From contig OY741265.1 of NCBI GenBank assembly GCA_963514095.1, positions 22,567,090-22,631,089 of the forward strand: a DNA stretch of 64,000 nucleotides. The letters are read 5' to 3'. Every line of letters starts with the position of its first letter. The stretch's first letter is position 1. Shown piece after piece: positions 9,994 to 23,599 of this stretch. Made by a program: the position numbers and the translations under genes. The notes under the pieces were generated by a model. That model ran no database searches. It had not been told where the DNA came from and saw nothing but the letters and a program-made list of their open reading frames with translations. Source of the stretch: Eutrigla gurnardus (lineage: Eukaryota; Chordata; Actinopteri; Perciformes; Triglidae).

Positions 9994-12900
9994 TTCACAG
10001 GCCAGAGACGTGAACATCAAACATGCTGTTTTCTTCAACTTTTAAAATTGGTTTTGTTTCCTAAACCAAGGCAAAGACCAAAGTTTACTTTGAAAAGACA
10101 TTATTTGTGTAACCAGTGGCAAGTGGAAGGGTACATAGAGCATCCTAGTTTGAAGTTTAGGGCTAAGCTCAGCTGAGAGTAGCTGTCAGGTAAGAGTTGA
10201 CATTCAGCTGATAGCACTGGAATGAGTGACAAAGGTGCACCTAAGTTGTTTGAGCAAACTTTTGAACAACTTTGTATAACTGAATGTCTTCATGCCATCA
10301 CAGTGTAAACGAGCCTCGCAGCATTAATATAAATTCATCTGAAGGTTCTCAAGTATTTGGAATGATGAAGAAGCAGCAGAGGCAATTGCTCCTCAGCGAG
10401 GTCCGCCACATGATTCAGAACCACAGTGATGGAAATGGAGAATAATTTACTCCATTACCTGATTTCCCACAGAGTTCAGTATCAGAGTTTGATCTAATCT
10501 ATCTAAACTTCTCATCATGGATCTGGGGAAGTAAACTAAGTTAACTAAGCTTGTATGGCCACACAGCATTTTAAATACATTTGAAGTAGATGAGATGGAT
10601 TTTAAAGGGGTACTCCAAACAGTTGTCTCTTAGCTCCTTGTAGCTGTGGACGTTCCAATGGAATAAACCTCTTACCTTGATGATGTCATCAGGGTTAACA
10701 GGGCTTGTGCTTGGAGATTGCATTACATATCAGTGCATAAGGAAAAACATAGTATAGCAGTCACAGAGGTTCTAACGAAACAAGCTATCCAGTTGCTTTA
10801 TGGGATGTTTAGGATTGCCTGTATGGGGTCTTACGAGAGGCTGCATTGATTTCTGACTTGTTTGATTTTCTGTTTTTTGTATTTTACTCTTTCAAGTCCC
10901 CCACCTTAATGCAGGTGCTATCACTTTTTTGTCAAAATATATTTCTCCCTTTTCATATATCTTCCTGAATGGATGTTCTTTGAAATGCAATTAAGAAATG
11001 TATTTGAAATAGTTTAAAGCAGTAGTTTGACACTTTTGGAAATACACTTGTGGCTGTGGCTAGCAGCTAGTTAGCTCAGCTTAGCATAACACTTAACGTG
11101 GCTAGAGTGGCTTCGTCTCAACTAAAGTTCAACTTGGATGAACTTTGAGCGCAGCACGCTGCGATGTGTGCTGAACCCGACCAGCAAACCACATCAAGGC
11201 ACTTAAGGGGGCTTTCACAGGCCATAGTCCGTTTGGCTGGTCTGAGTGGGAGTGAAATTGATACTTGTGGTTATTATTTGCTTGGACATGTATGAAGGAG
11301 CAAATTTGTATATTTCGAGAGCTTCCACTATGCTTCTATGAGTTTTTCTGCACACCATGTCCTCCAGTTTATCTGCAATTCATTTATAAACGCTACTCTT
11401 TTTGTGGTCTTTTTTATGATAGTTTGTTCTCTTCCTCAGTGCTCTGTCACTCATGTTAACCTGTAGCTTTTATGTATCCATCTCAACAAAATGTCTGTGC
11501 AGGCAGCATGCCCTTTGGTTCCTACGATTTGGATGGATTATGTTCTCACTGCAATTGAACCGCAATCGGGTTATCTTGGTTCTCCTAAGTGGTCTTGGAC
11601 CTGTTGTTTTCGTCTGCATGAGTTCCATTCCTGGGTTCACAAATTCCCAAATGAGTGTTTTGAGAACACAGCCTAAAGCTCACTTACAAAGACATCATCT
11701 TGTTCGGTTCCTCTGTAATAACTGGTCTGTCATATCATCATATCATGGCTTGCATGTGGTGTTTTTTGGCCTTTCGATTATATCAATTTATAAACAACAT
11801 TTTGCTAAATTAGCAACCAATTTAGTTTCTACACTAGTCACATATGCTGTGGTTTATTTATCATTTTTTATAAAGAAAAATAAGGCAAACTACGCACTCT
11901 TTGCAGCTCATCAAGTTAAACAGTCATTCCATACATTCTTGAAGTATTCTGTATTCATTTTAAGATGCTTTCATAATGATTTAGTATGACACCTCAAGCC
12001 TCAGATAAGGCTAATGTGTACATACTGTGGTGCTGAGAGTGTCTGTGGAGGTGGAGAGGGGGGGTACGCAGAAGGACATCAATTGACAGTCTAGACCCCC
12101 AAATCCTTAGGTCTTTGTTATTTTAAGAAGCTTTGAACGCTTCCTTATCCTTACAAATTACATTTTGACTTGAGTATTTTGCACTGGTTGCAGGCTGAAA
12201 ACTTTCCTTTTGACAATCTCTCTCTCTTAAAAACGTATCGGAGCAGCCATTTGAGCCATGCACTGCTGCAAAAAAACATGAAATGCACATGAAAGTGTCA
12301 TTGTTAAAGGCTTCCCAAGATCAGACGTAATCTATACGTTAGCTCAAAGCTGCTGTGTACAGATCCTTCCTGCAGGCTCTCACTGAGACTGACATTTAAA
12401 ATCTCTTGAGAATTGAGAGCAGACTTCCCTCTTTATCAGGCTCCTTCCAAGAAGCCCCCAACAGAACCCTTGAAAAGATTCAACCGTGGAAGCAACAACA
12501 GCGTGTTTGTTGTTGACTTTCTTTTAATGTTCGGCCACATTTCCTATTGAAGTTTTCACGGTGAGCCTCCCAACTCCTTGTAGACTCCCTGCCAGGATGT
12601 CAGGGGGGATAATCAGACAGCCATGAACCTGAATTCTCCTCCAGTGATGCCCAGTCAAAGCATTGTCAAGGAAAGCACTCGCTGTTTGCACCCCACCTTT
12701 ACTACTCATTTGCTGTGTGACCTACAGGGGGAAAGATGATTAAAATCCCTCTCTCTTCTCTGAAATACCACCGCTGTCTCCCACATTATTCAGGTGACTG
12801 ACAGCCACAATTGCCCAGCCAGCAAGACGACCGGGCGGTGCTGACAGAAGCCTGAGTAGCTGTGATGATACTGTATGGTGTGATGAAGCGGGTGTACAGC

Positions 12901-14047
12901 ATCAGCAATTTATGATTGAGCCTTTTTTTTTTCTTCTGCAAAATTTGTTTTGGTGTATTTTTTATGTCACACAGCTGTCATTGCATTGCACTGAAAGCAG
13001 TAATTTTTGATGGACATTTTTTCTTTCCACTGTTTTTTTCCCCCTTCACTGGCATAATATACCCAGGCTCTCACCAAAAGGCTCTTTTCATCTCGATTTT
13101 AGTGCGCTTTACTGAGGAAACAAAGATGGGTTTATTGGGTTTTTTTTGTGACACTGTCATTCCAATATCCTCCTTTGATTGCTTGCCATTTAAAACAGTA
13201 AGTGCAGCAATTTAACTACTAAGATGTCCTCAACGGAACAGGAACATTCTTGGATTTACACTTTCCAGTCATATAAAGACATAGCTTTTTATTGAATATG
13301 TTTTGAATACACTGGAGCACTAAGGAGGGGCAAACTCCCGATCGGTGCCCCCATGCTCGAACAAACCGCAGCAAAAGCTCTCGAGAGATCATCGCCTCCC
13401 AGTTTTTTTTAGAGGGACCCAATTTTTAAAAGCCTTTCTGACCCAATTCACAATAGGCCTCATATATAATTTGTGAGAAAGAGGGAATTTGGCCATGAAT
13501 AAATGCTACTCATCACTTTTACTGTCATTTCCGCATCACAGTATATTATCTTGAATAGATAAATGATGAAGTACAATTGTCAGAATGATATGCACGTTAA
13601 GATTCCCTTTGTAAATCATAGACAATCTTGTGCAAAGCACCTGTGGATCCAAACCCAGTCTTTGGGAATGACTGCTCAAGGTCAGCTTTGCAGTGGACAA
13701 AATGTAATGCAGTGACCACTAGGGTTGCCTTACAACTGAGATACTATATGGTATCATCTTTTCCTGCCCTACATGCTAGAAAACTTTCACAATATTGCCC
13801 CACATTCGAGCATAATACACTTTTCAAGGCATTATCACAAAACGGGAGTTAAATACAAGCTGTTACGCTACATGTATAGACAGCTGCCTTGATCGCAATA
13901 AAAGTGTTGCGCCTGACAGACGACTGAAAAACCCTGCTGAAAAGTGTCCCGTCTACCATAATATGAAATCATATTAAAGCTGCATATCTAATTTGTTTTG
14001 GCTTCCCGGGGATAGCAGAACAATCAAGTCAGAACATCAAAATATTA
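9994..14047. other. mostly unassigned DNA with one diffuse teleost repeat
   Basis: About 10990-11110 resembles a common teleost repeat (gctagcagctagttagctcagcttagcataa). It also occurs at about 45900-46080. The rest has no exon or repeat I can support; several open frames here are AT-rich chance frames. Confidence 0.4.
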
Positions 14048-14052
14048 TCATC

Positions 14053-14821
14053 TGTCAGGCCTGGATTAAAAGGAGGACTCAGATTCAGATTGAGAACAGT
14101 TCAGGCAGACTTTTATTCTGAAACTCTCGTCTTTTAAGATAGAGTGACAAAATAACCCGGCTATAAAATCTCTAACTCGTCTAAAATGACGGAGAACAAC
14201 AAAATCAATACTCAAACAAAACACGAGAAAACTCTCAAGGCAAAAGGATAATCAGATAATCACCCCCAAGGGAGGCAAATCAAAAGGCTGAGAACTAAAC
14301 TACTCTATGAATAAAATGCTATGGAAATTTACAAAAAGGAAAATCACTCAAACAGAGGACAGATGAAAAGGCTATAAACTTAAGCTGTGCTGTACTAAGG
14401 AGCTGAACAAATTACAAAAACAAAAACACTCCAATGGAGATAAGTACAAGGGCTATAACTAAAACTAGCTTCTAACAAAGCTGACCAAAAAATTACAACA
14501 AAATAATCACTCTTCTTCAGAGGAAAACAAGGAAAAATACAAACGTGAGGACATGTGGCATGGATCAATGGCAACGGGCTGTGATCAAAGGCTGGAGGAC
14601 ACGACTGAGCGAAATACTCTGGCACAGGACAAAGGGAGACACGGACTATAAGACACTATGAGGGTAATGGGAAACAGGTGGAAACAATCAGGGATCAGGG
14701 CTGTCAGACCGGTGACACGTGAGGAAGGGCAAGTGACCTGAAATGTGGGGAGAGTTACTTTTCAAAATAAAACATGAAATTCACAAGACAAAAACAATGA
14801 TTGTCACACCGCGGTGTGACA
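14053..14821 (-). mobile_element. solo LTR of a retrotransposon (769 bases)
   Basis: The segment has 5'-TG...CA-3' ends and TCATC on both sides (14048-14052 and 14822-14826), a 5-base target duplication. On the minus strand it begins tgtcacaccg, has AATAAA (plus positions 14112-14117) about 60 bases before its end, and closes aggcctgaca, as expected of U3-R-U5. No internal retroelement genes flank it, so it is most likely the product of LTR-LTR recombination. The superfamily cannot be fixed from the LTR alone. Confidence 0.75.
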
Positions 14822-14826
14822 TCATC

Positions 14827-17800
14827 TTATGAAGTTGGTATGGTGAGCAAATTAATTACACATCCGGCACTAATTATCATTATCATTCAAGTTGGAGTGG
14901 AGTTTCTGGCCACCTGGAGAATGTTAATCTGGATGTATGCTCCTCCAGGCAATGTGCTTTGACTTAAGACTTTATTGTCCCAAGGAGGAAATGTATTTCC
15001 ACAGTACTTTACCATTTACAATTAGGTCAATTTTGTTTAGTTACTAGTTAAGGGACTATTCTGTATAGCCGTCATGTTAACATTGCTAAATGCTGATGTG
15101 ATAGAGAGCATGTAATGAAGTGAAGATGCATCAAGTTCATAATCTCTGTGGTTGTCTTCCTCTGAGATACCTAGAAAATATGTCTAAGGCAGAAAATACT
15201 TCAATTCCACGTTACATAACAGAACACTATACGATTATTACATATAGTTACCAACTCTGCATTGCCACCCTAAACTGGTGGTTTATGTCTAATTAGATAA
15301 TGAAATCCAAATATGAATGCACAAGCTCCTCAAGGAGGTTGGTGTTTATGTAAGAAAGGTTCATATCTGCAGGCCAGGGGTTAGATTATGTAGCTGTCTC
15401 TTACAACTGGCTCCCGATAAAAACTATCTGACATGGTTTCTTCAGAGTCATTCTTCAGCCCGCACCTACACTTATATCCCCTGTTAGCGAAGCTAACAAT
15501 ATCTTCAAAACGTAACTTTGGCAAATATAGCAAAAAATACTTACATGAACATTGTAATTACATTTACTTTTATTATTTCAATTGTCATCATTTTCAGAGG
15601 TAGTTTGGGCTTTTTTTTCCAGAACTTTCCATTGAATCGGATACAGATACCAACCTGACCAGCAAATACATTTATGTACTGGAGCCATGAATTATTCATT
15701 TGTTCCACTTTAATGAATGCAAAAAAGAGTTTCTCTATCATAGCCGCTGTAATTTCACTCTTGCAGTGGACACATTTCCGACGGGCCCTACCTGAGCATG
15801 GAGAGGAGGAGGTTGAAATAAATGTGAAGGAGCAAAATAAAATCAGCTAGTTAATACGATTTTCATCCCACTGTCTATAATATGAGTAATGCATCTCTTA
15901 AAGAAACACTCTTTAAATCACAGCTTCACATACGAGGAAGGACATAGTAAGGTATCGTTATTAAAATTCTGAAGTTGTGTTACATCACAATGTTGCCTTG
16001 TGGGATGTAACCACCTGCTTTTAGACTTCAAATGTAAATGTCCTTAATTCATCACTTCCTATTTATAAAGGTATCAAACATATTGGTGCATGTTCCTTAG
16101 ATTTGCCATTGATGAGTTCACAGACTTTTTTCACGATGGCCTGTTGTACAAATACTCCGGTCTACTCATTCAAAACAAGCTCCTGTTGTTGCTGCCAGTC
16201 ACACAATGCATTAGTTTGTCTAGTCTTTTTTCACACCATGTCTGACCAGACATACCATGTTTACTACACAATTGTTTGACGCAACTATAGGTCAAATCTC
16301 CATAATGTTGTTTTCAAGGACAGTGAGATGGTGCTTGTTTTTGTGACCAAGTCTGAAAACTCTTATCAAGTGCTAAGCTTTAGACTGTGTACAACAAACA
16401 AAACAAGCAATTCACACGTTTACCATCGTACCGTTTACTGTTCATCTTCCTGGTATCGTTTTTTCTATTGATTTCTACAGGTTATCCTGAAATAGTGTCA
16501 TCCAGAAAGCTGAGGGCTATGGTTAATCTTGTCCTCTCATGAAGTCCCTAAGAGAGCCCCAACAGGCAAGACAGGTCCCACACTGTTGGGGAGATAAATA
16601 TTACTGATCCTTTTACAAATGAATGACATGCAAAAAGTAAAATTTCGCAGCCCTCATTTACTGCTATGGAAATGCCGCTTGTTATTTCCCCCTAATAGAT
16701 CTTCATAAACACAAGTTAAAATGTGATGAAACCGTGGAGCTGATAAATTAAGAAACCAAAAATAGTACCACCAAAAACCTTAAACTGATCCGCAAACAAT
16801 ACAACTAACGGCAGGAGCCATTGGAAATTGTGAATGTTATCAGGGCCTTTCTGCAAAGCTTCCTGTCAGTGAAATCTCGCTCAAAAAATAAAGGTTGAAA
16901 AGAAATATGGTGGCATTCAGTGAAATGTGAAAATTTGAAAGGCCCTCTCTAGAGAAACATGGCGGTCCACCATGGAAGACTTTGACAAGCAAACATTTGC
17001 TTTAAGAAACTCTCATAAGCTTTGATCCTGGTTTTGAGACCCGTAGAAGCAAGCTGGATTATTGTGAATGAAATGAGGATAATGCATCATGGAAGCACTA
17101 TATCAGGTTTCAGATCACTGTCTTCTCAAGGACTCACCTTCTAGACAGAAAAACAGGGAGTCAGGGAGCTGAATAACCATTCACCACATTACTCGATGAA
17201 AATAAGCAAAGGAAGAATACTTGAGAATACTTGTGTCTGCAAACATACTTAGTGTTCGGTTTCTGTATAGGGAAGTATTCAGTATGCATGTTCTGTGGAG
17301 ACACGATGTCGGGTCTGAAAATGTGGCAGGAAAGTTTGGAGTGACCGTAAGATACAGAGCGAAACTTTTGTAGATGTTGGCGATAGTGACCACTGACTTT
17401 TAATGACTTTCACTTGCAGACAGAGAGGAGGACCAGAAAATTGGAACTGCAAAGATGAAATGTGATACAATCGATGCATTTTTCCCCACACTGTAACCAC
17501 TAACTAGTCTCTCCTGCCTATCACAAACAGGTTAGTCGACCATGACACTGGCAAGTTTTAGCTCATTTGTGACAATGTATGAGCTTTCATTAGGAGCTGA
17601 AGCTGGGTATTGTTAGCCTTATTTCACTGAATTAATGCAGAATCAGAAGGTACAATTGCATTCAGTTGGCAGAATACATTTAATCAACTTCTTTGAAAAA
17701 AGGTGGATTCAGACATTTATACCACAAGCAACAGTTTTGCCATACCTGCTGTTTTATGACCAAGGACATTTCCCAACAACCTCAACGTATCCTTTCAGAC

Positions 17801-20049
17801 TGAAGGAAGTAAAGTAGAGCATACAGTGTTCTGGAACATATGAAATTAGAGAGAGAAAGAGAATGCAGCTTGTAAGCAATAATGCAATACTTTCGTGGGT
17901 GCACACCATTTTAACGGAAGTACAGCTTATAGCTTGTCAAGGACATCACGAATACAACCTATAAAAATTGATTTTTCAGATCCGTATGCTGTTAGAATAC
18001 ATTAAGAAGTGGCCCAATATTTAGTGGCCAGACATATAAACATGAATTTGGTGCGTATAACATTACCCCAGTGAGAGATTATGAGCATACAATTCATTAG
18101 ATGCTTACAATTACATTACCTGATGTTATGTTCAGAATGTTAAATACCACAACTTATTTTAATTTAGTTTTAAAATTGGCACAACAATCACAAGCATTTT
18201 TGATGAGTCCAGTGGGAGTCAATACGTTTATTGGCTTGCAGTCGCATAGACGGCCCCGGTGCTTTGAGAACACAGACAGAACATGTTGATGTCCTATTAA
18301 AAGGCGTAAATCGGTTTTAAAGGTCATAATCATTAGTGTTTAATATCTATGTCAACAATTGACGTAAGTTTCTAAGAGCAAACATGGAAGCATCAGAGTG
18401 ACAGTCACCAATTCATTTCTGTAGAACTTCAGTCTGCTTTTCAAAATATAGATTCTGACACTCAAACATGCAACAACAAGACAGTTTGATAACATTCAAT
18501 GGTAAAAGATTGCTTTCTCGTCTGGATGGCCAGGTGCCAACATGTAGGAGCATCATTTTGACGACGCAGACTATAAATGGGTTCGGCTGTGTGTCTACTG
18601 ATGGATGTGGGTGTTCAATTTATTGACAGGAACCCAAATATTTCAGACCCTTTAGGTTAAATGGTCATCCAATTTATTCATCAACACAACCCTGGTGTGG
18701 CATTAGTGATAGTTTCAGTTTTATTAGGGTTTGAGCTCTAAACCTCCTGGCCACTCTTGGTAATCAGGTATATCAGGTACTTTAGTAATGACCTCATACT
18801 ACAGAAAAAGAAAACATAAATTATAGAATTATTACAAAACTACAAAGAGCACACTCATGAAAAATAATCAAAAATCAAGTTGCCGCAGTTTCCAAATGTG
18901 ACAACATTAGTTTGCCATTTTAGTTAAATTTGATAAAGCACAAATCAACTATTTCAAGTCTTTCAAATTTCCACTCTCCCGAACAAGTTCCCAAGGGAAG
19001 CTGTTTATGGTTTTCCTCAAGCACAGCTCTTGCATAATACCACAGACCTGTTACCTATTTTGGGGTGTACAAATGTTTGCCATTTGCTTTTTTTCTCCAG
19101 GAAAAGACACATTTTTCCTCTGATGTTTACAGTGCAATATAGTGTATATAGAGGGTTTTTTATTATGGCCAGTGCAAACAGGTCTCTATCCACCTGCAGA
19201 ATCAATCAGTCTTTTTGTGATAGCTCTGCTGGAGTCTGTCTTGCCGGAAACCACATTACGCTGAGTAAATGGCCTCTGGTGCCCGTGCAGACATTCAGGT
19301 CATTATGATTAGTTTTAGTGTGTGTCTGGAAGTACGTGTTTGTGATGTCTGACTTTTTTCTCCTAATAAATGTAAGCTCTTGCAGAGGCGTACTTTCATA
19401 TTTAGAAAAGTGGGACTAATGTTTGTTCCTACCGTACACGTCCTTTCTTATATTATGGTTTATCTTTTGTATGGACTATCTCATGTGTGGGAGGAGGTGC
19501 AGCTGCTCAGCAAGGTAGTCTTCAGTCGTATGAAGCCTGCACCTTTTGTAGTCCGCGTTCTTCGAAGGAGGCTGCCCTGAAATGGGTCACAGCTGCTGAC
19601 ACAATGAAGCCCTGGAAAAAGGTAAGGGTGCTAAATGAGGAGCTAGGATTCATTATGAAGCCTACAGTGCCCCCGCTTATTGACTCTTAATGGGTTTTGT
19701 AGTTTAAAGGAGCTCTGTGTCTTGCCACATGTTTAAAAGAAATAGGGGCTACTTACCAATCGCAGGGCAAACATAAATGTCATTAAAAAGCTATTTCATA
19801 ATCTGCATGTGTGTTTCACTTGATTATACAACACAAAACAGACATGTTTGACATGACCTCAATACTGTAACCTCTTAGCATTCTGTTGATAATGTTAGTT
19901 CATTTTCTGAATGATTTAAATGAAAATTCTGGCCATATCTTACACCTTTAAGGTATACTAGCCTGTAACCGTCTAGGTAAGCTAGTTACCGCTGGGTTAG
20001 GATCAGGGACGTGAGGAATAAACCAGACAGGAAGCCATTGTTTACCTGT
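14827..20049. other. no feature recognised
   Basis: AT-rich DNA. No splice-bounded exon or clearly delimited repeat was identified in these 5.2 kb. A sequence near 19500-19700 vaguely resembles a dispersed fish repeat. Confidence 0.35.
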
Positions 20050-20904
20050 GTTGAGAGAAGTGTTGTTTTTGGCGGCCTGTTTTACTTTTAGTTTTAGTCA
20101 AGTCTTTGTCCCAAGCTGTCATTTAAGTTTTTATTAGTTTTAGTCACGTTCATACTATTTTTAGTTTAGTCAAGTTTCAGTCAACCCAGATACACATTTA
20201 ATACAGTATTACTGTCAAAAAATATATAAAGTATAAATTAATGCCAATAATATTAGTAATATTTATTGGCATTATTTTATACTTCATATTTTTATACTTA
20301 TTTGACTATTTCTTTCCTGACACTTATGTAGCAACTGCAGCTGTACAATTTCCAAAGGGGTTACTAAAGTATTCTGATTCTGATTTCCACAGATATTTAT
20401 GAACAAATATAAATAAATGCAAATGTGGTCGCAAATTACAGTAGCCCACAGTTCGCGTCTAACAGGATGTAACTTTTTCTATGACTTCCTGTCAAATCTT
20501 TGAAGGCCGATGGAAACTGTCCGACTGGAACGCAGCTTTTAGGCTCTGTCTCCTGCTGCTCCGCCTGCTCTCGTCTGCTTTCCAGGCGAGGTACAGTTCA
20601 TCTCGAAGAGCCTACTAATAATTACGCAACCAAATGAGACGAAACAACGTTATAACATTTCGTCTCCCCTCGTTTTGGTCAACGAAAATGAAGACACATT
20701 TTAGCATAGTTTTTATTTTGTAAACCACATTTGGTCTCATTTTTATTCATCTACAATATTGCATTATATATTTATTTATCATCATCATTTATTTATGACC
20801 AGCATTTTCGTTGCATCTCGTCTCGTTTTCCTCACGTGATAAAGGTTCGTTAACGACAATATTTAGTCATAATTTCCATTAACGAAAGCAACACTAGTTG
20901 AGAG
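20050..20904. mobile_element. non-autonomous hAT transposon with exact 8-base target duplication
   Basis: GTTGAGAG flanks the element exactly (20050-20057 and 20897-20904). The element 20058-20896 (839 bases) starts aagtgttgttttt and ends aacgaaagcaacacta, giving short inverted ends. The body (ttttagttttagtcaag, cgttttggtcaacgaaaatg) is typical of a dispersed vertebrate hAT-derived repeat. No transposase frame is visible. Confidence 0.85.
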
Positions 20905-21798
20905 GTAGCACCACTGAATTATTTGAACTACATTTCCCATTAGTGGTTGAGTAGCAGGCTTCTCTCTGAATCATATAATGTTTTCAGTTGTGAGCTATTT
21001 AAGACCCCGCGACCAGACACTGGATAAGCGGTTGAAGATGCTATGCTATGCTATTTTAGCATCAGTTTGCTTAATAGTTATGTGAGTTGCTTCCATAGAC
21101 TGCACAGTATATAAGAAGTGGACCTGAATTGACACAAGAGAGTGGCGCTAATTAAAACAGAATGTGTTAATGAATTGAAAAGCTACTGTGAAAAGGTTAA
21201 AGGTGTAAAACGAAAAAAAAAAAAAATGATAGACAAAACGATGCTGTGGCAGGGACCTGGTAATCACAAGGTAGCCACGCCCTTAAGCGTACCCTGCTAT
21301 ATTTTCTATTTTATTCTAAATGGGACCATAATTTACTCAATGAACATCATGCTGTAATAAATAAGACTGGAAACTAGAGATTGAGAGTATAAACTCATGT
21401 TTACAATGTTGACTGGTGTAATAAATCAAGTGAGAAGTCGGGTATTTTACTTTTATACAATCAGATTTTTTTTTGCAACCAGAAGAGTCGCCGCCTCCTG
21501 GCCATTAGGAAATAAATGCATATTTCAGACACGATGGTTGCCGCCTGTTTGCAGCAGGATTGTAATGAAGGGATTATTCAGGAAAAAAATATCAAGATAG
21601 AAGAGTATAAATATGATTTTACAATACATACACTTTCACACACAGTGGTGTGTGTTTACACTGTGAGTACTCAATCAGTGGGAAGCATGCTTGTCTGCTG
21701 GGCTCCATGATTTATTCCATCCTATAAATGACTATGATCATAGGTGTTTTTCCAGGTTGAGGAGCTGTGTAGCACACAGTAATCTTCTCTACCGTTAA

Positions 21799-21801
<3 letters not shown>

Positions 21802-21869
<68 letters not shown>

Positions 21870-21874
21870 TGTGT
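21802..21874. repeat. (TG)n microsatellite
   Basis: About 36 TG units with one TA interruption near 21862. Confidence 0.95.
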
Positions 21875-22420
21875 TCTGTTGAAAACCACAATTAACTGTT
21901 GATTGATGACGTCTGATCATAAGCAGGTCCATTTACCATTAATATGTGATGTATACTGAATATTAAGGTTTAAGTTATTAGTAATGTAAAATATGTCATC
22001 AGACAGATATTGTAAACTTGACCAACACTACAGGTGTATGGAACCCCAAAGTGTTCCATATTAAGTTCATAAGACAAGACATTATGAAATAAAAACATAC
22101 AACGGTGATCCCTTGGAGCCAGGGAAGAGGGGGTGGGAAATAGAGAGAGAGAGAGAGAAAAAACTCCAAGATTAAAGTTGTAAATTTACAAGAAGGAATA
22201 CTAATATTCTCTTAAGATTAGAGTCATAAATTTGCGCGGAAAAAAGAAACTGAAACTCTCTGACATTAAACTCACATTGTTTTTTTTTTTAAGCTGTGAA
22301 AATGAGTGGGTGTTTTTTTATTATTATCAAGAAATCACTTCACTTTGCAAGGTTGGATCAACCTTATTACAGCACTGTCATCATCACGGTAACGTTTGCC
22401 GCAGATTGTAAAATAAGCAG

Positions 22421-22940
22421 GGTCTAACTTTAAAGTCCCAGTCGGCAAAATTGTTTTGATCATATTCACTGAAGCCGACACTATGCTCCGATAGAACAAC
22501 ATAAATCATACGGTTTTAGAAAAAAAAAGCACGCCTCTACGTGCACGTAGAACCTGTTGTTTGTTTTGCAAAAATCGACAGCGCCCAGATCATCCTGTCC
22601 AATCAGCACGCAGGGCTGTGTTCGTACACACACAGAGCCCCTCCCCCCTCGGGTCGTTCCACTATCACAGGAGGGAGAGAGAGGGAAGTAGCAACAAGCT
22701 TCCAATTCCTCGGTTAAAAACCGAAACGAGGAGGTCCAAAACAACCAAGGAAAAGAAAACACTGGTGGAAAATAAGGAAAAAAAGAAAGATTGCGACGGT
22801 GCCCGTGATAAAACCAGAGTCAACATCGGACCCGTGTTTCAAAGGTGGCGTGATCTAAGGGATTTCAAAGGGCACGAAGTCGAGGGGAAGGAGCGCGGTG
22901 GTCGTGGGGGAGGAGCGTGAGGGTTGTAAACATTCAAAAT
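22421..22940 (+). pseudogene. fragment of a dispersed fish transposon-related gene
   Basis: The open frame 22561-22920 contains a lysine-rich stretch followed by KTRVNIGPVFQRWRDLRDFK (about residues 84-103 of the frame). I recognise the RVNIG..F.RWR block as the N-terminal part of repeated, transposon-linked proteins in teleost genomes, usually continuing into a long acidic or THAP-linked protein. Here the similarity stops after about 20 residues and runs into a G-rich tail and stop. A segment starting aagtcccagtcggcaaaatt at about 22433 could be the left end; no right end is seen. A functional gene is unlikely. Confidence 0.45.
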
Positions 22941-23349
22941 CTGACAGAGTGCCCTCGATCTGCCAGACTTGCCAACTGAGACTTTGAGGGGTCTAAGGAA
23001 TCATACTGGGACCCTCAGACCACAGACCTTACTTCAGACATCTAACCAAAAACCCATAAATAAACACATGGAACCGGAAGTGCAAAAATGCTGACTCATT
23101 TCGTGGTTTCAGGATTTATGCCTGAAACCCTCTATTCATCATAATCTGTGGTTCAACACAAGCAGTTATTGTTACCTGCCTTTCCCGTGTTGTTATCTCT
23201 TCACACTAACACATTGACATTTGGGAACAACCCCTAAAAGTGTATGTAACTACCGTAACGTAGTGTGTTCATCTTCTGAACATTTGCTTATTTTGGTGTT
23301 AGCTGTGAAAAAAAAGCTGATCTGAGAACTGAAAATAAGGAAATGGATC

Positions 23350-23550
23350 ATTTACATTTACATTTACATTTAGGTCATTTAGCAGACGCTTTTGTCCAAA
23401 GCGACTTACAATAAGTACATTTGTCAAAAGAAGGAAACAAAGAAACCACGACGTATCATTGCCGATGCAGTAAGAGCTAAAAATAGAACAAGTGTTAGGT
23501 CCTCATCTGAGTAAAGTAGTACTTCAAGAGTAACAGTGCTACGATCCGAG
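23350..23550 (+). repeat. abundant teleost interspersed repeat
   Basis: It starts with cattta repeats followed by tcatttagcagacgctttt and gtccaaagcgacttacaata, a core found in very many fish genomes. A second, shorter copy lies reversed at 40315-40410. Confidence 0.7.
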
Positions 23551-23595
23551 TTTTTTTTTTTTTTTTTTTTTTGCGGGGGGGGGGGGGGGGGGGGG
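23551..23595. repeat. T22 followed by G21 homopolymer junction
   Basis: A run of 22 T (23551-23572) is separated by gc from a run of 21 G (23575-23595). The G run can form quadruplex structures, and its exact length is likely to be uncertain in any assembly. Confidence 0.9.
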
Positions 23596-23599
23596 TGTC

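Noticed and set aside
11453..11989. 178-codon open frame with hydrophobic segments
   Set aside because: AT-rich, no homologous family recognised, no codon bias and no splice context; treated as chance.
14802..14826. Reading the 20-base palindrome as a rho-independent terminator or CRISPR-like repeat
   Set aside because: The context is eukaryotic and it coincides with the end of a TG...CA bounded LTR with target duplication.
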